Below, in pieces: positions 51,896 through 62,990 of a DNA stretch of 64,000 nt (within the stretch, counting starts at the first letter, position 1; each line of letters starts with the position of its first letter). The DNA comes from Heterobilharzia americana. Lineage: Eukaryota > Platyhelminthes > Trematoda > Strigeidida > Schistosomatidae. The notes beneath the pieces were generated by a model, which worked only from the letters and a program-made list of their open reading frames with translations, was not told where the DNA came from and did no database searches. The DNA is taken from the NCBI GenBank assembly GCA_944470555.2, contig OX104127.1, positions 113,240,741 through 113,304,740 on the forward strand. Reading direction: 5' to 3'. A program made the translations under genes and the position numbers.

Positions 51896-54330
51896 AGGAG
51901 ATACTCATCATCAATTCGGTGACCAGGTCTAAAACTGTTTGCTGCCGAAGACTTCCGTAAGATATTTAATCCAGGAAATGAGAAAAGTCGGTAAACAGTG
52001 ACGAATACAGGCGCTAGTAAATTTCAGCCTGACAAACGCCTTGCTTATGTTACTGACAGAAGTACTGAGTCTCAGCTATTAGTAGATACTTAAGAAGAAG
52101 TCGAAGTGGTTTCACTGTCCACCCCTGTCGATCAGTGGTGGACATTGACCATCCTAATCAACGTTTCATCATACAAGCTGCGAGTGAGTTGAGCATACGT
52201 GCACAGGGAGGTATGAAGTAATATTGGATCCAGGCTTGAAAACACCCTTCACATGAAAGTTCGTTATTTCGCAGGAACCTGTTCTCACCAGTCGTGTAGA
52301 TTCTGTTTCATCATTTTAGTCTTTCAGTAAACTATAAAACACAACGTTTTGAAATATCAAAGCAACGAGTTAACCTAAGGCATACTGACTGACTAAACTT
52401 CTATGAATCCTAAAATTTCAACCAATACCAGTTTGGAAAGCAAGACTTTACCTGAACAATTCCCAAAATTTACACAACGGATGTGACTCGAATGGGAAGT
52501 AATTTACGTCTTTTCTGGCTTTTATACAAGTGTATTAGTCAAACCTTCACAATGAGTATTTATGAGATACTTTATGCTCTATTAAGAAACTGTTTGTACA
52601 CTTCGATCGTATATCCTTTCCTCAACATAATAGACTAAGAAGAGAAAACATGGGTTATATAAGGTAAGTGATAACGCTGGTGTCCGTCGAATTAACATTT
52701 TAGTTAATTTGTAGACTAAACATTTGAGTCTATTGTATAACCAGAAACTTTTCCCATGCAAAAGCTTCTCCAGCCTGTGGGAACGTCTTAGAGACGTCAC
52801 TGGTGGCAAACACCTAAGTAAAGAAGAACGGGTTGATGTTTGTATCCCAAGCAAATCATTTATATGCCAACACACCTATTTCTGATATAGCTTAGCCTCT
52901 TCCATGCATCTTGTCTACCCCCTGCAATGTCTTCCTTTATCTTTTCCTGAGTTGTTGGAAAAAGACTATTCTGTGTTAAATAAAACTACAAAGACCGTCA
53001 GCAGAATTAGTGGTGTACCTCTAAACGCTCTAGCTCAAACTGTTGTGAACAAACATTTAAACATCTAGTAAGAGTTATTTTAACAATTGACCAGTATCTG
53101 TTCCACAAAAAACCCTTTACAGGTCGGTTCTCAGGCAAGACCAGGAGTTTTTATATTTAGTAGCCTACTGTCCACGTACTACTCAATATAAAAAATCTCA
53201 TACCTTGTTTAGTTTGCATTCTATGCGAAGAAACAAGTGTTAGAAATTAACTAACTAGTCAACTTTTGCGTTTCAAAGCAGCCTGATTGAAGACTACACA
53301 GCCTGTTGTTATTTATGTATGATGAATCTGATTGCTTATATGAATGTATCTAAATTAACTCTGCATTTAGAAAGTTGTAGGTGAGGTATATTTTCTAATG
53401 TTTTTATATAGGTTTTTTCTACTCACTGCATTTCATTATGTACATAAATAGACGATTTCTGTCCATTTAACGCTACATGACATGTTGAAAATTCAGAATA
53501 AAGCCATTACTATTACCGTTATTATTGCTTATGCGAGTAAAATGAGACATGTTCGATTAAAAATGATTCTGACAGACTTAAGTGATGAACTCTTTTGACC
53601 ATCTCGGCCATTGGACGTATCGGCGAACGCGCATAAACGATGATTTTTCTCTCGTGTTAAATAACTCCTTACTGGAAGAGTCATAATCTCACAGAATTCC
53701 AGTCTTCCTTTTGTTCCCGAAGAAAAGTCTTCTCTGATGTTGTCAACAAAGGAAGAGTTTAATCATTATCAAAATACGTTCTCTTCAGGTTATGATATTT
53801 GTGGCCATCTGCCAAAATAATCGGTTAAGTAAAGATTTCTCCTTTCTTCTGATTGAGTGCTTGTGGGGAGTTCCGTACAGCATGATAAAGGAAGAGATAT
53901 GCGTGTTTCAGTGAAGCCTTTTAATTAACTATACTCTTCCAATTTAAGTCTACGTGGATTGTAATTCAAGATGTATTTCAGATTTATGTTTCCGAGCGTA
54001 GCCATGGATATCAGAAGCAGTCGGATTGTTATTTTCGGCATAACTAATTCACTGGGCAAACGTCATTTACTTCCATAAACCAACTTGGCAGAAATTCATT
54101 GTGTATCCGCTTTTAGTGTGAGGCGGATACTGAGAATGAATAATGGCACGGATTCAGTCCATTAAACATCGTCAAGTACCATAAAGGAGGCTTTAAGATG
54201 ACGGTGGAGACCTAGTGAACGCTTAAAAGCTGGTTGATACGCAGTGGTTAGAATTCCAAAAACCCAATAGATCCTGGGAGACAACAAACTCAAACTGTTG
54301 TCCCCTGTCAGTGATCCCAGCAAATCCTAA
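51896..54330. other. Unassigned DNA left of the LTR element
   Basis: No gene was recognised. The 5' LTR of the element at 54.33 kb should end just before 54333, but I could not define its start or find a matching 3' LTR. Confidence 0.35.
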
Positions 54331-54332
54331 AT

Positions 54333-54349
54333 TGGTGAGCCCGACGTGA
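54333..54349 (+). other. tRNA-Trp-type primer binding site of the CsRn1-like element
   Basis: TGGTGAGCCCGACGTGA is complementary to the 3' end of tRNA-Trp with one mismatch (TGGTGACCCC expected). CsRn1-clade Gypsy elements are known to use tRNA-Trp as primer. It lies 112 bases before the gag ATG. Confidence 0.7.
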
Positions 54350-54460
54350 TCACATATAGCGACCAATAACGAATATTAAATTAGTGAGCCTGTTCCATTT
54401 TATATTTGTATATTGTTTTCATTTCGATAACATTTATATATCCATTTACTATACTTTCTC

Positions 54461-55300
54461 ATGTCCGACCACACTCCTAAGCTTATTCGTGTAAAGCCGA
54501 CTACGAACACGATCCAACTGGTGCTATATTGGCCAGACAATGCGGAAACATGGTTTCTGTATACCGAGGCTGATTTCCGAGAACAGGGCATCTCACATCC
54601 TCATTCTCGATTTCTTGCTGTCATACGTTAACTGCTGCGGGAATCAGATAGACACGTTAGGGCACACATGTTCAATCCTGAAGTAAGTGGTCCTTATGCA
54701 CTTCTCAAGGCCGCATTCTTGAAGAAAAGCGATCTCGCAGATGGCCAGCGCCTAGACGAATTACTTCGTAACATCGAGCTAGGCAGCCACTCAGCTACTG
54801 AAGTCCTCGCACGCATGCGAGAAGTAATCTGTGCACGAATATTCGACAATGGCCTCTTCCGAGAACTATTTCTCTCGAAACTACCACAACCGGTGCAAAC
54901 CGTGTTGGTGACACTGCAGTCAGTCCCACTTGATGACCTGGCAGCCTCGGCAGATAAAATACTGGAGATTTCTAGCAGACCCGTCTCCAACGTATATTCT
55001 GTTTGCAACAGACCAAAGAGCCAAGATTCAGAGGTGACCAAGCTGTGCAAATCTGTTAAACAGTTGCTACGATCTCGAAGTCCTGGTTCACGTAGAACTC
55101 CACAGAAACGCGTCTTTGTGCATCGCAGCAACTCGCGTGGTTGCCCCAAAACTAGGCCTAACAGGGTGAAAAGCCCGAAATGGTGCTGGTTTCATAATAC
55201 TTACGGAGACGAAGCCAGGAAGTGTCGGAAACCATGCCGTTTTAAGAAGGACACAAACTCGGGAAACGGTCACACCGGCACGTGTTCACGGCAGCCGTAG
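54461..55300 (+). pseudogene. gag: gag of a CsRn1-like Ty3/Gypsy LTR retrotransposon (one in-frame stop)
   Basis: The frame starts at ATG 54461 with a leader, then WPDNAETWFLYTEADFREQG, the conserved gag start of CsRn1-type elements. An in-frame TAA (54629-54631) interrupts it. From 54632 it is open for about 220 codons, ending at 55300. Towards the end is KWCWFHNTYGDEARKCRKPC, the unusual C-x2-H-x9-C-x3-C zinc knuckle that marks this clade in place of the usual CCHC. Gag would form the particle and bind RNA. Pol follows in the -1 frame, overlapping the last 19 bases. Confidence 0.85.
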
Positions 55301-57161
55301 CCGGCGGAAACAGCCGTTTGCTCTACATCACCGACACAAAAACGAAAGTTCGCTACCTCATCGACACCGGCGCAGAAGTTAGCGTTCTTCCCGCAACGAC
55401 AAAGGAGCGTCATCATGACCCATACTTCAATCTTCAAGCAGCCAACTGCAAGGCAATCGCGGCATTCGGGAGACTGTATGCCCACCTTAACTCAGGTTTA
55501 CGTAAACCTATCCACTGGATTTTGCTCCTCGCTGACGTCTATATACCCATCATTGGCAGAGACTTGCTAAACCATCACGATCTACTCGTAGATGCTCGCC
55601 ATCGACGACTGATAGATGACAACACAAAGTTATCTATTGGCGGCACCACCTATGTAGGTCCGAGTTTAGCTCTCGTTAGAACCAAGCAATCAGGCGACGC
55701 GTCCTACCAAATAGTTTTGGAGAAACATCCAGAGTTGCAACAACCGAAGCACACTCTTCCGTGCATAACCAGCAATGTTATGCATCACGTCACAACCACA
55801 GGTCCACCTGTGGCATCCAAAGCGCGCCCTCTAGCCCCTGATAAGCTCAAACTGGCGAAGAGTGGATTCTACCACATGCTCGAATTGGGCATAATCAAAC
55901 CGTCAAACAGTCCTTGGGCATTACCATTGCACATGTATCCCAAAAATGACAGCAACGACTGGCGTCCAACCGGTGATTACCGAAGGCCTAACATCAAAAC
56001 AACTCCGGACTGTCACCCGATACCCACGTTTAGGATTTGACTGCAACCTTATGCGGAATGAACATTTTCTCCAAAATCGACTTGGTCAAAGCATACAACC
56101 AGATACCTATGGCGGCAGAAGATATTACGAAAACAGCTGTTATTACTCCTTTTGGCCTGTTTGAATTCCTGAGCATGCCACTTGGCCTTCGGAATGCAGC
56201 ACAAACATTCCAACGCTTTATGGATGACGTCTTCCGTGGTTTGAATTTTGTTCATGTCTACATCGATGACTGTCTACTTACGAGTCCAGATAAGGAAACC
56301 CACCTCAAACATTTAGACCGCGCATTCGAAAGACTTAAAAAACATGGCATCACAGTCAACCAGCAGAAGTGTGAAATGGGAATTGAGTCACTCAGCTTCC
56401 TTGGGCATACCATTGACAACAGAGGTATACGCCCATTGAGAGATAAAGTTGCGGCTATCACGAACTATCTAGAGCCAACCACTGTGAAGCATCTCCGCAC
56501 TTTCAACGGCCCGATAAGTTATTACCGAATGCTTATCTCCAACTGTGCCTCTGTCATGAGACCACTAACAGATCTACCTAGAGGGACTACGATGTGCGCT
56601 ACTCTGGATAACGCGGCTAGACTTGCTTTTTCTAGAGTCAAGGAAGCCATTTCAAACGCAACCATGCTCATGCATCATGACCCCAGTGCTCCTTTGAGCA
56701 TTGCCCCAAATGCATCTGAATCAGCGATTAGGGCAGTTTTGCAACAGTTGACTGACAACCAGTGGCAACCTTTGGCCTTCTGCTCGGGGTGGCCGCAATA
56801 GCCGAGAACAAGAAACGGTAGGTTTAGTGGGGAACTCTCAGCTATGTACTGTTCTGCACGCCATTTTCGACATTCAGCGGAAGGTCTTGACTTCATTATC
56901 TTCACAGACCGCAAACCGTTAACCTTTTCCCTCAGCTCGGCGTCTGACAAATACTGCCCGCCTGAGTCGCCACAACTGGGTAACATTTCCCGGTTCATAT
57001 CAGATATCCCCCACACTTCTGGAGCAAATGACTCCGTAGCCGATGCACTATCACGAATAGCTTCGATGAATCACATCGAGGGCGTTGATCTCGTTGAATT
57101 AGCTCGGCGTCAAAAGGAAGACCTTGGGCTGCATCATGAGTTGTCATCCACAACTCTCTAG
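55282..57161 (+). pseudogene. pol: pol of the CsRn1-like element: protease, reverse transcriptase, RNase H (frameshifted)
   Basis: The aspartic protease motif LIDTGAEVSVLP lies at about 55359-55394. After a linker comes the RT, with LELGIIKPSNSPWALPLHM and DWRPTGDYRRPN. A frameshift near 56037 moves the frame by -1, and RT continues with FSKIDLVKAYNQIPMA, PFGLFEFLSMPLGL and the catalytic VYIDDCLL at about 56258-56281. RNase H begins near 56680, is cut by a stop at 56799-56801, and resumes with FRHSAEGLDFIIFTDRKPLT and SVADALSRI (to about 57065). In a live element this is one polyprotein. Here at least two shifts and one stop inactivate it. Confidence 0.87.
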
Positions 57162-57271
57162 CTGCGACGCTGTCCAGTTGGATCAGACAAGGATACAACT
57201 TTATGTGATGTCTCTGCTAGTCAACCACGCCCAATAGTTCCGAAGAGTTGTCGACGCAACGTCTTCAATTC
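57162..57271 (+). pseudogene. Integrase N-terminal part of the CsRn1-like element, left of the insertion
   Basis: The reading frame after the RNase H continues as TTLCDVSASQPRPIVPKSCR then RNVFNSYH, the linker that precedes the integrase zinc-binding domain in CsRn1-type pol. It is cut at about 57271 by an RTE fragment. The stretch holding the two zinc-binding histidines is missing. Confidence 0.7.
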
Positions 57272-57876
57272 ATATCATTGTTATTTGTCTCTTGGGTTCC
57301 TAGTGAAACATTGGGCTCCAGTAGCACGTCTTCATTCCACTCTGTTTTTGGCAATCTTTTGAACCTGGCTCCACGACTGCCCAGAAGCTCCCACCTCTTC
57401 CCCTCAAGATCTCCTCCATGTCACCCTCTCCTCGGATGCCTAACTTGTCGTTTCCCACCTGGTTTCCACTCGACGGTATGGAGGGGCGCGTGATGTCCCG
57501 GAATGGTCTTCTCAGTTTATGCCCATTCCATCTCCACTTCCTTCCGCATATTTGTTGGGTGATAGGTTCCTGGTTGGTTTGTTCCTAGAGTTTGTTGCTG
57601 CTTAGTTTTTCTGGCTATCTGATTTTCAGTAACGAGAGGGGGCAGTTGTTGATGAATGTCTGTAGTTTGCTGGAAATCCATTTGGAAACGCACCAAGTCT
57701 CTGAACCATACAGGAGCACTGCTCCATGTTGGTGTTGAAAACCCGGATCTTGTCCTGTATGCTGTGTGCACAAGATCCCCACACTGGTTTCAGATTAACG
57801 AAAGCCTGTTTTGCTGTCTTTCCTATCCTCTCTCTGACGTCCTCGTCTGTGCCGCCTGTGGTTGTACAAACTGTTA
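57272..57876 (-). mobile_element. RTE-clade (SR2-like) 3' fragment nested in the Gypsy integrase
   Basis: On the - strand this is the last about 600 bases of an RTE element. It matches the 3' part of the copies at 25.2-25.9 and 42.9-43.5 kb and ends in the typical CCCAAGAGACAAATAAC terminus near 57275. It is truncated at its 5' end by the integrase sequence that resumes at 57877. It is inserted against the direction of the host element. The flanking integrase lacks about 25 codons, so a target deletion accompanied or followed insertion. Confidence 0.85.
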
Positions 57877-58250
57877 AGGAGTCAGCTCAGTCGTGCTTAA
57901 CTCGCCAGAAATGCAAAGTCACGCGACACACGAAAAGCCCTGTAGGTTCTTTTCCAGCCTCAGACATGCGTTTCGGTTACGGCCATATAGATATCGTATG
58001 ACCTCTACCAGAATTTAATGGATGTGCTTGCCTTTTCACTTGCGTGGATCGTTTTGCGCGATGGCCAGAAGCAGTACCTATTGAGGACATTACTGTTGAA
58101 ACTATTCCCCATGTTTTTGCAGAAAAATGAATCGCGACCCTTGGATATCTATCTTACTTAACAACTGACCATCAGCGCCAATTCCAGTGTGGATTATTTC
58201 ACGCCTTAACCTTTTGGGTTGCACTCGATTCCGAACAACAGCCAACCATC
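57877..58250 (+). pseudogene. Integrase core of the CsRn1-like element, right of the insertion
   Basis: From 57877 the frame reads SCLTRQKCKVTRHTKSPVGSF and DMRFGYGHIDIV, then (shifted) PLPEFNGCACLFTCVDRFARWPEA, then a stop and TTDHQRQFQCGLFHALTF, then RFRTTANH near 58248. The core-domain Asp residues sit in HIDIV and TTDH. The second Cys of the zinc finger (C-x2-C) is replaced by Arg. Similarity stops abruptly after RTTANH, before the expected glutamate-containing block, so the catalytic triad is incomplete. Confidence 0.8.
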
Positions 58251-61200
58251 GGAAAGCAAAGTTTTTTCGGGGCACTATTTTTCTATTTACTGAGAATGCG
58301 AAAATCCTCCCACATTTTACCTTTTTATATCAAATTTTTACGACCATGTAATGAAACTTTTTGAATAAAAAATGGAAAAAATCAAATCAATCAATCTCTA
58401 TGGACGTCTCCCATTTTTACGAAACTTTTTCTTGGTATTGAAGACTTTTATTTGTCTTCCAGGTACGACGAGCGCTGAACCGAACGCCAGAGGGCACCGA
58501 GGATCGCGATTGACGTGCAATCCTACTTGGTGTATCTTACCTTTTAATTCGCCACGACACCATGAATAAGTTCAGACAACTAAGGGCCACTTCTCGCAGT
58601 GAGCCCATCGGAAGAGTTTCACCGGTGGAGAGACCACTGGGTTTTTATTCACGGCCGGTGTTATCTTAGAGTCCTCACGAACCCACTGAGAGGGAAGTGA
58701 TCTGCGGTGTCACACACTTTTTGAGAATCAACTCACTAAGCTGAAGGCACCAGGTAAAACATCTTCGCCATTTGGCACGCTACCACGTTACGTTGCAGCG
58801 CTGGAAATCGACCCTCTAGCCAGTTAGTTGGAACGCATTGGTATCTTCGCACGACCCCGAAAATATACTGTTCCATCCGACCTCACCACTTTGCTCTTTC
58901 TTGGTCTCGTATCCACGGGTATATATCAAGTTTGAATAATTAGTGATCGGCCTCTACGTCTGTCAAGTCCACACCAGGACAATTCCTAAATATTCTTGCT
59001 CGGGGCTGAACTCCAAAGCAATATCAGTAGCTATAAGAGAAAGTAAAGTACTTACCACGGTAAACATCACATGAGATGAGGCGGTAGAAAGAAGGCAGGA
59101 TAGTAGAAAGCATTGAAAGCGTCCACAAGAAATCATAAGTGCGTTTACCAGTCTAACTAGACTTGTAGTGGCTGCCCCGCGCACTTAAGAGGTTTTGGAC
59201 AAGAACAATAGGAGATCGTTGGGGCTCACCCGTGGATGTGGAATGACTTCTCGATAAACCTTCAAAATTGTCAAACTTTCTTAGGGGTGCCCGGAGTTTA
59301 TGAGAAATCACCTCACCTCAGGTTACGATGGCATATTGCGAACCATTCCTCAATACAGCATTCTTTTTTATAAACAATGTATTTGCACACATATAAGCCC
59401 TCACAATGCACTGCTGGCAGAAAACAATGAAAAATTAAGATGATTTCCACCTAGTTGACAAGTATGCTGAGGACAGTGCGCAAAGTTTTACCTTTCGCAT
59501 CGAAACCTAGAGCTAGGTGGATGAGGCAATTACTCAAGAAGATGTTTCTCCAGCGATTCGTCCCTAATTTATCGCATCGTGCAAATTTAGACTGTCACCT
59601 ACTTCGACAAAAAAATTGAAAGGCTTTTGTGCGTTTAAAAACAACTTGTTATCACGCTAAATCTTTCTTGATAAATTCAATTTTGAACAGCAAGTTTGAC
59701 GTACTTTTGTCTTCGTTACATTGATTTTCATTATTATTCAGCCTTCCCACCTGATCTCTTTTCATTTTCTCAGCCCCCCCCCCACCTCCGCGAATTCTCA
59801 CGAAAATACCTGTGGCAGATAAGTGTGTGATAAAACACTTCGAAATGCATTCCATATCTCGTGGAAAGGTTTCAGGTTTTTGGTGTATTCCGGTGCAGTG
59901 GATCAAGGCACTCACCTGCTACAGCTGTGACATACAGAACAGAAGCTTTGTTTCTGGTTAGTCTGTCTGAGACTGTCGTGCAGCTGGACCGTATAGATTC
60001 CGGGTGTCCGCTCAAGTGTATTATACGCCTCAGGCGATTCAAGTCTCATTGTTTCATATATGTTTATATAGCGAAGTAATTATTTTAGACATCATCTGCT
60101 TGTTTCAACCCTTGAATGCCGTGTCCAACGTAGCTCCCAGTTATGTTCAATATCTTTTAGTCAAGGTCCAGAAATCGTCATTTGTGACAACAGTGATCTC
60201 CAAACTGTTTACCTGATTGTGGTGTTCCTGATCGTTCTCGGACGAATACCAGTAGCCACGTTTTCAAAGGCGATTAATCATCCGAATTACATGGCAATAA
60301 CCACGGGATTCATTTGTACTGATTTTGTGCACGGTAATTCCCAAATGGTCTGAACATGTGGTAGAACGTCGATCTGAATAGCGACTGATCCTTGTTTCCG
60401 AATTTCTACTTCTCGCTACTCAGAGCGTTATCAATGGTTTCGACTACTGTACTCTGTCTATGCGTCGGCTACTGCCTTTTAGCACTCTTGTCAAGTTATT
60501 CAAAGATTGGAAACTTCATTTTCGGTTTGGATTAATCTTCAAAAAACGTTAGCTGCATTCTATTTACTCTAAGGGTTAAGGCTTCGTGGACTGCTTTATT
60601 ATCAACAAATTGTCCCTTTTACGAAGTATTTAGGTGTCATCGTAACATAACTGAGGCGCTTCATGAACGCCGTATCTGTAGTAAACTTGTGTTTACTCAG
60701 AAAGTTAGCTAGGAGCAGCGCTCCACAATTCACTACCAGTAAACATGAGGGATTGTGGTGAAAAGTAATTCCATCTTGACTGATTTATCAGTTGTTTTCG
60801 TATTAATAAACAAAACCAGATTTTTGTCAAAACATTACACTTATTTTCTGGAGAAAAATAAAACTTGAAGCTAACACTTCCATTGTAACAGTTTTTACTT
60901 GGGGTAATGAGCAAGTGTATCAGGCGTTGTATACACAAGTTGTTTATTTATTCGTTCAGTAGCCTCTCCCTCCACCTCTCCAAGTTGGTCTTAATATCTG
61001 CCCTCCTGTTCCATCTTTTGGTTTAGTTTTGTGTAGTGTGCGTAGCAACACCCGAGATTTCTTTCAAATCTCTTAGGTAGGCCCTCTGCTAGGTCCTTAT
61101 ATACTAATTTGATTCCTTAACAGCTTCTTTCTCTCGCTTGCATGTTGTATTCCAAGAGTAGGAGACTTCAAAAGTCAGGTGCAGACGCACTCCAGACGAG

Positions 61201-62985
61201 ATAACCTGGAACCGTGTGCTCAAGGTCGCCACTGAATGCCATGAAGTCAATATGAATCAGTACATTGGCATACACACTAGTTAAACCAAAGCCGACCATT
61301 TCCGATCACCCGATGCATGGAGTCCAATATGTGCCTCAGGCCATAACAATATGAAATCTAGATTCAAAATAGTTTTCAACTAGGGCCAGTACTATTGAGC
61401 AGATATCCAAGTAACTCCTAAATTGGAGTTTCATATGGATCTTAGCGGAATACCTAGCCCATGAAATCTCATAGTACGGTGGTCCCTACCAGTGTGATTT
61501 AATTCATGTATTGAAATATGCCATTTTCCCACACCCAGAAATGGCTTCATTCTTCAGTCCTCGATATTGCTGCCTAATATCACACAGCAGTTAGCATATT
61601 CCAAATAAATGAATAATTATCTTTATTCTCAGGTTCTGAATTTAACATGATAGAAGCCGGTTTATAGGCATCATCGAATTGATAATTGCAGGGAAACCCG
61701 AAAGGTTTGAGGAGCGTTGAATGGTACCGAGGGAGGACATTAAATTCTGTCATGATATCAGGTGCCTAAAAGTTATGGAAATAGCAGGAAAATATCACTT
61801 TACGGTACATGAACACCGTTCTGAGTTTGCATCATTCCTACTTACAATTATTTTTTCCACTAAAGTAGCGTCAAACGGCGCGATATTCGGTGTTTGCGTT
61901 ATGAGTAGTCGACATGATTGACCCGTCTGCAAAACCCAGTGTTCCGTCGGATAAACATCTATTTTAACAAGAATTCTTATGTTCGCAGCTTTATTGACCA
62001 GTAAAAACTTACTTCAATGATTTCAGGAATAAGTAAGTATCCATGCGATCATTTAATCTAGGTGAATATGAGTTCAAGAATTTTCCACTCTTCGAGTGTT
62101 ATCTTTCCAAGCAAATCGAACTGATAATACTGGAAATATTTTTTTATGGTGCAGGTAATTAAAGAATGGAAGAATCGTCGTTCAACAGTGGTGAGTTTCA
62201 CACATATGTAAAACTTCACAGATTCCACCTTAGGGTATACAGCATTGTCAGGGAGATACACTGGCTGTTAATCGACTTCTGTTAGATGGATTCATACAGG
62301 ACACAGCACTAGAGAAATCTGTTGCGTGGTAATATTATGGATATATTGCCGTTAGGTAAAGTGATCTCTCAGATTTGATTATTTATCCATATTTCCACCG
62401 CATCTGTGACGGACCAGTTATTGTGCTCGGGGTTTCGTACGCGGTATTATTTAAGGTACTGGTGGGAAGGTGAGCCGACTTTGAAGCTGTTCAAGAAACA
62501 GGAAATCAGGGACAAGCCAGTTGAATACTTCTAACGCCAGTTCACAAAACTTCGTAAGAAGTAGGATATTCAGTAAGTTGATACTTTTTGACCTAATTAA
62601 TGCTTGCGATTTTCTTGTCAGGGTTGATACTGAAAAGAGGGGAGAAAAGAATGCGCAAGGAGAAACTGGACAGTGGAACGCCGCGTAAAACAACCTAGGA
62701 GGAGGAAAATTCTCATCTTTTTAGAGTTATTCGAACTATATGTAGACTTTAATCTATGCATGTAAGAATAACCCTTCTGTTCTTCCTACATGAAGTTCGC
62801 TCAAGTTATTTGATAGGCGGTTTTTGTTGGTTGACTTGAAGGGAACACTGACTACGTATTTGTACTAAACGATCCAACCAGATGGACTAGTAATCAAACA
62901 CCCCTTGTGAGTCCATTGGCGTAAAAGGTACTCGAGATTTATGATAGCCTTACTCTACACATTTAGATTTCCTTGTGTGTTTTCG
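58251..62985. other. Unassigned DNA right of the LTR element
   Basis: The remaining integrase, any chromodomain and the 3' LTR were not found; a CAATTCCTAAAT box at about 58979 resembles the CAAATCCTAAAT just before the primer site and could be LTR-derived, but this is weak. A C-run of 11 lies near 59776. A block at 60.95-61.2 kb with GAGGCTACTGAACG on the - strand looks like a repeat end but is unassigned. Confidence 0.35.
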
Positions 62986-62990
62986 TTAGC

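Noticed and set aside
54694..55149. 151-codon - strand frame opposite gag
   Set aside because: It lies entirely antisense to the gag frame, whose zinc knuckle and clade motifs establish the + strand as coding.
59774..59785. Run of C near 59776 as a regulatory or G-quadruplex element
   Set aside because: A single homopolymer run with no flanking G-tract pattern; probably a simple repeat or sequencing slippage.
61170..61230. Hammerhead-like GGTGCAGACGCACTCCAGACGAGAT
   Set aside because: Only the leading box and GACGA resemble the ribozyme; the CTGA part and the GAAA strand are absent.
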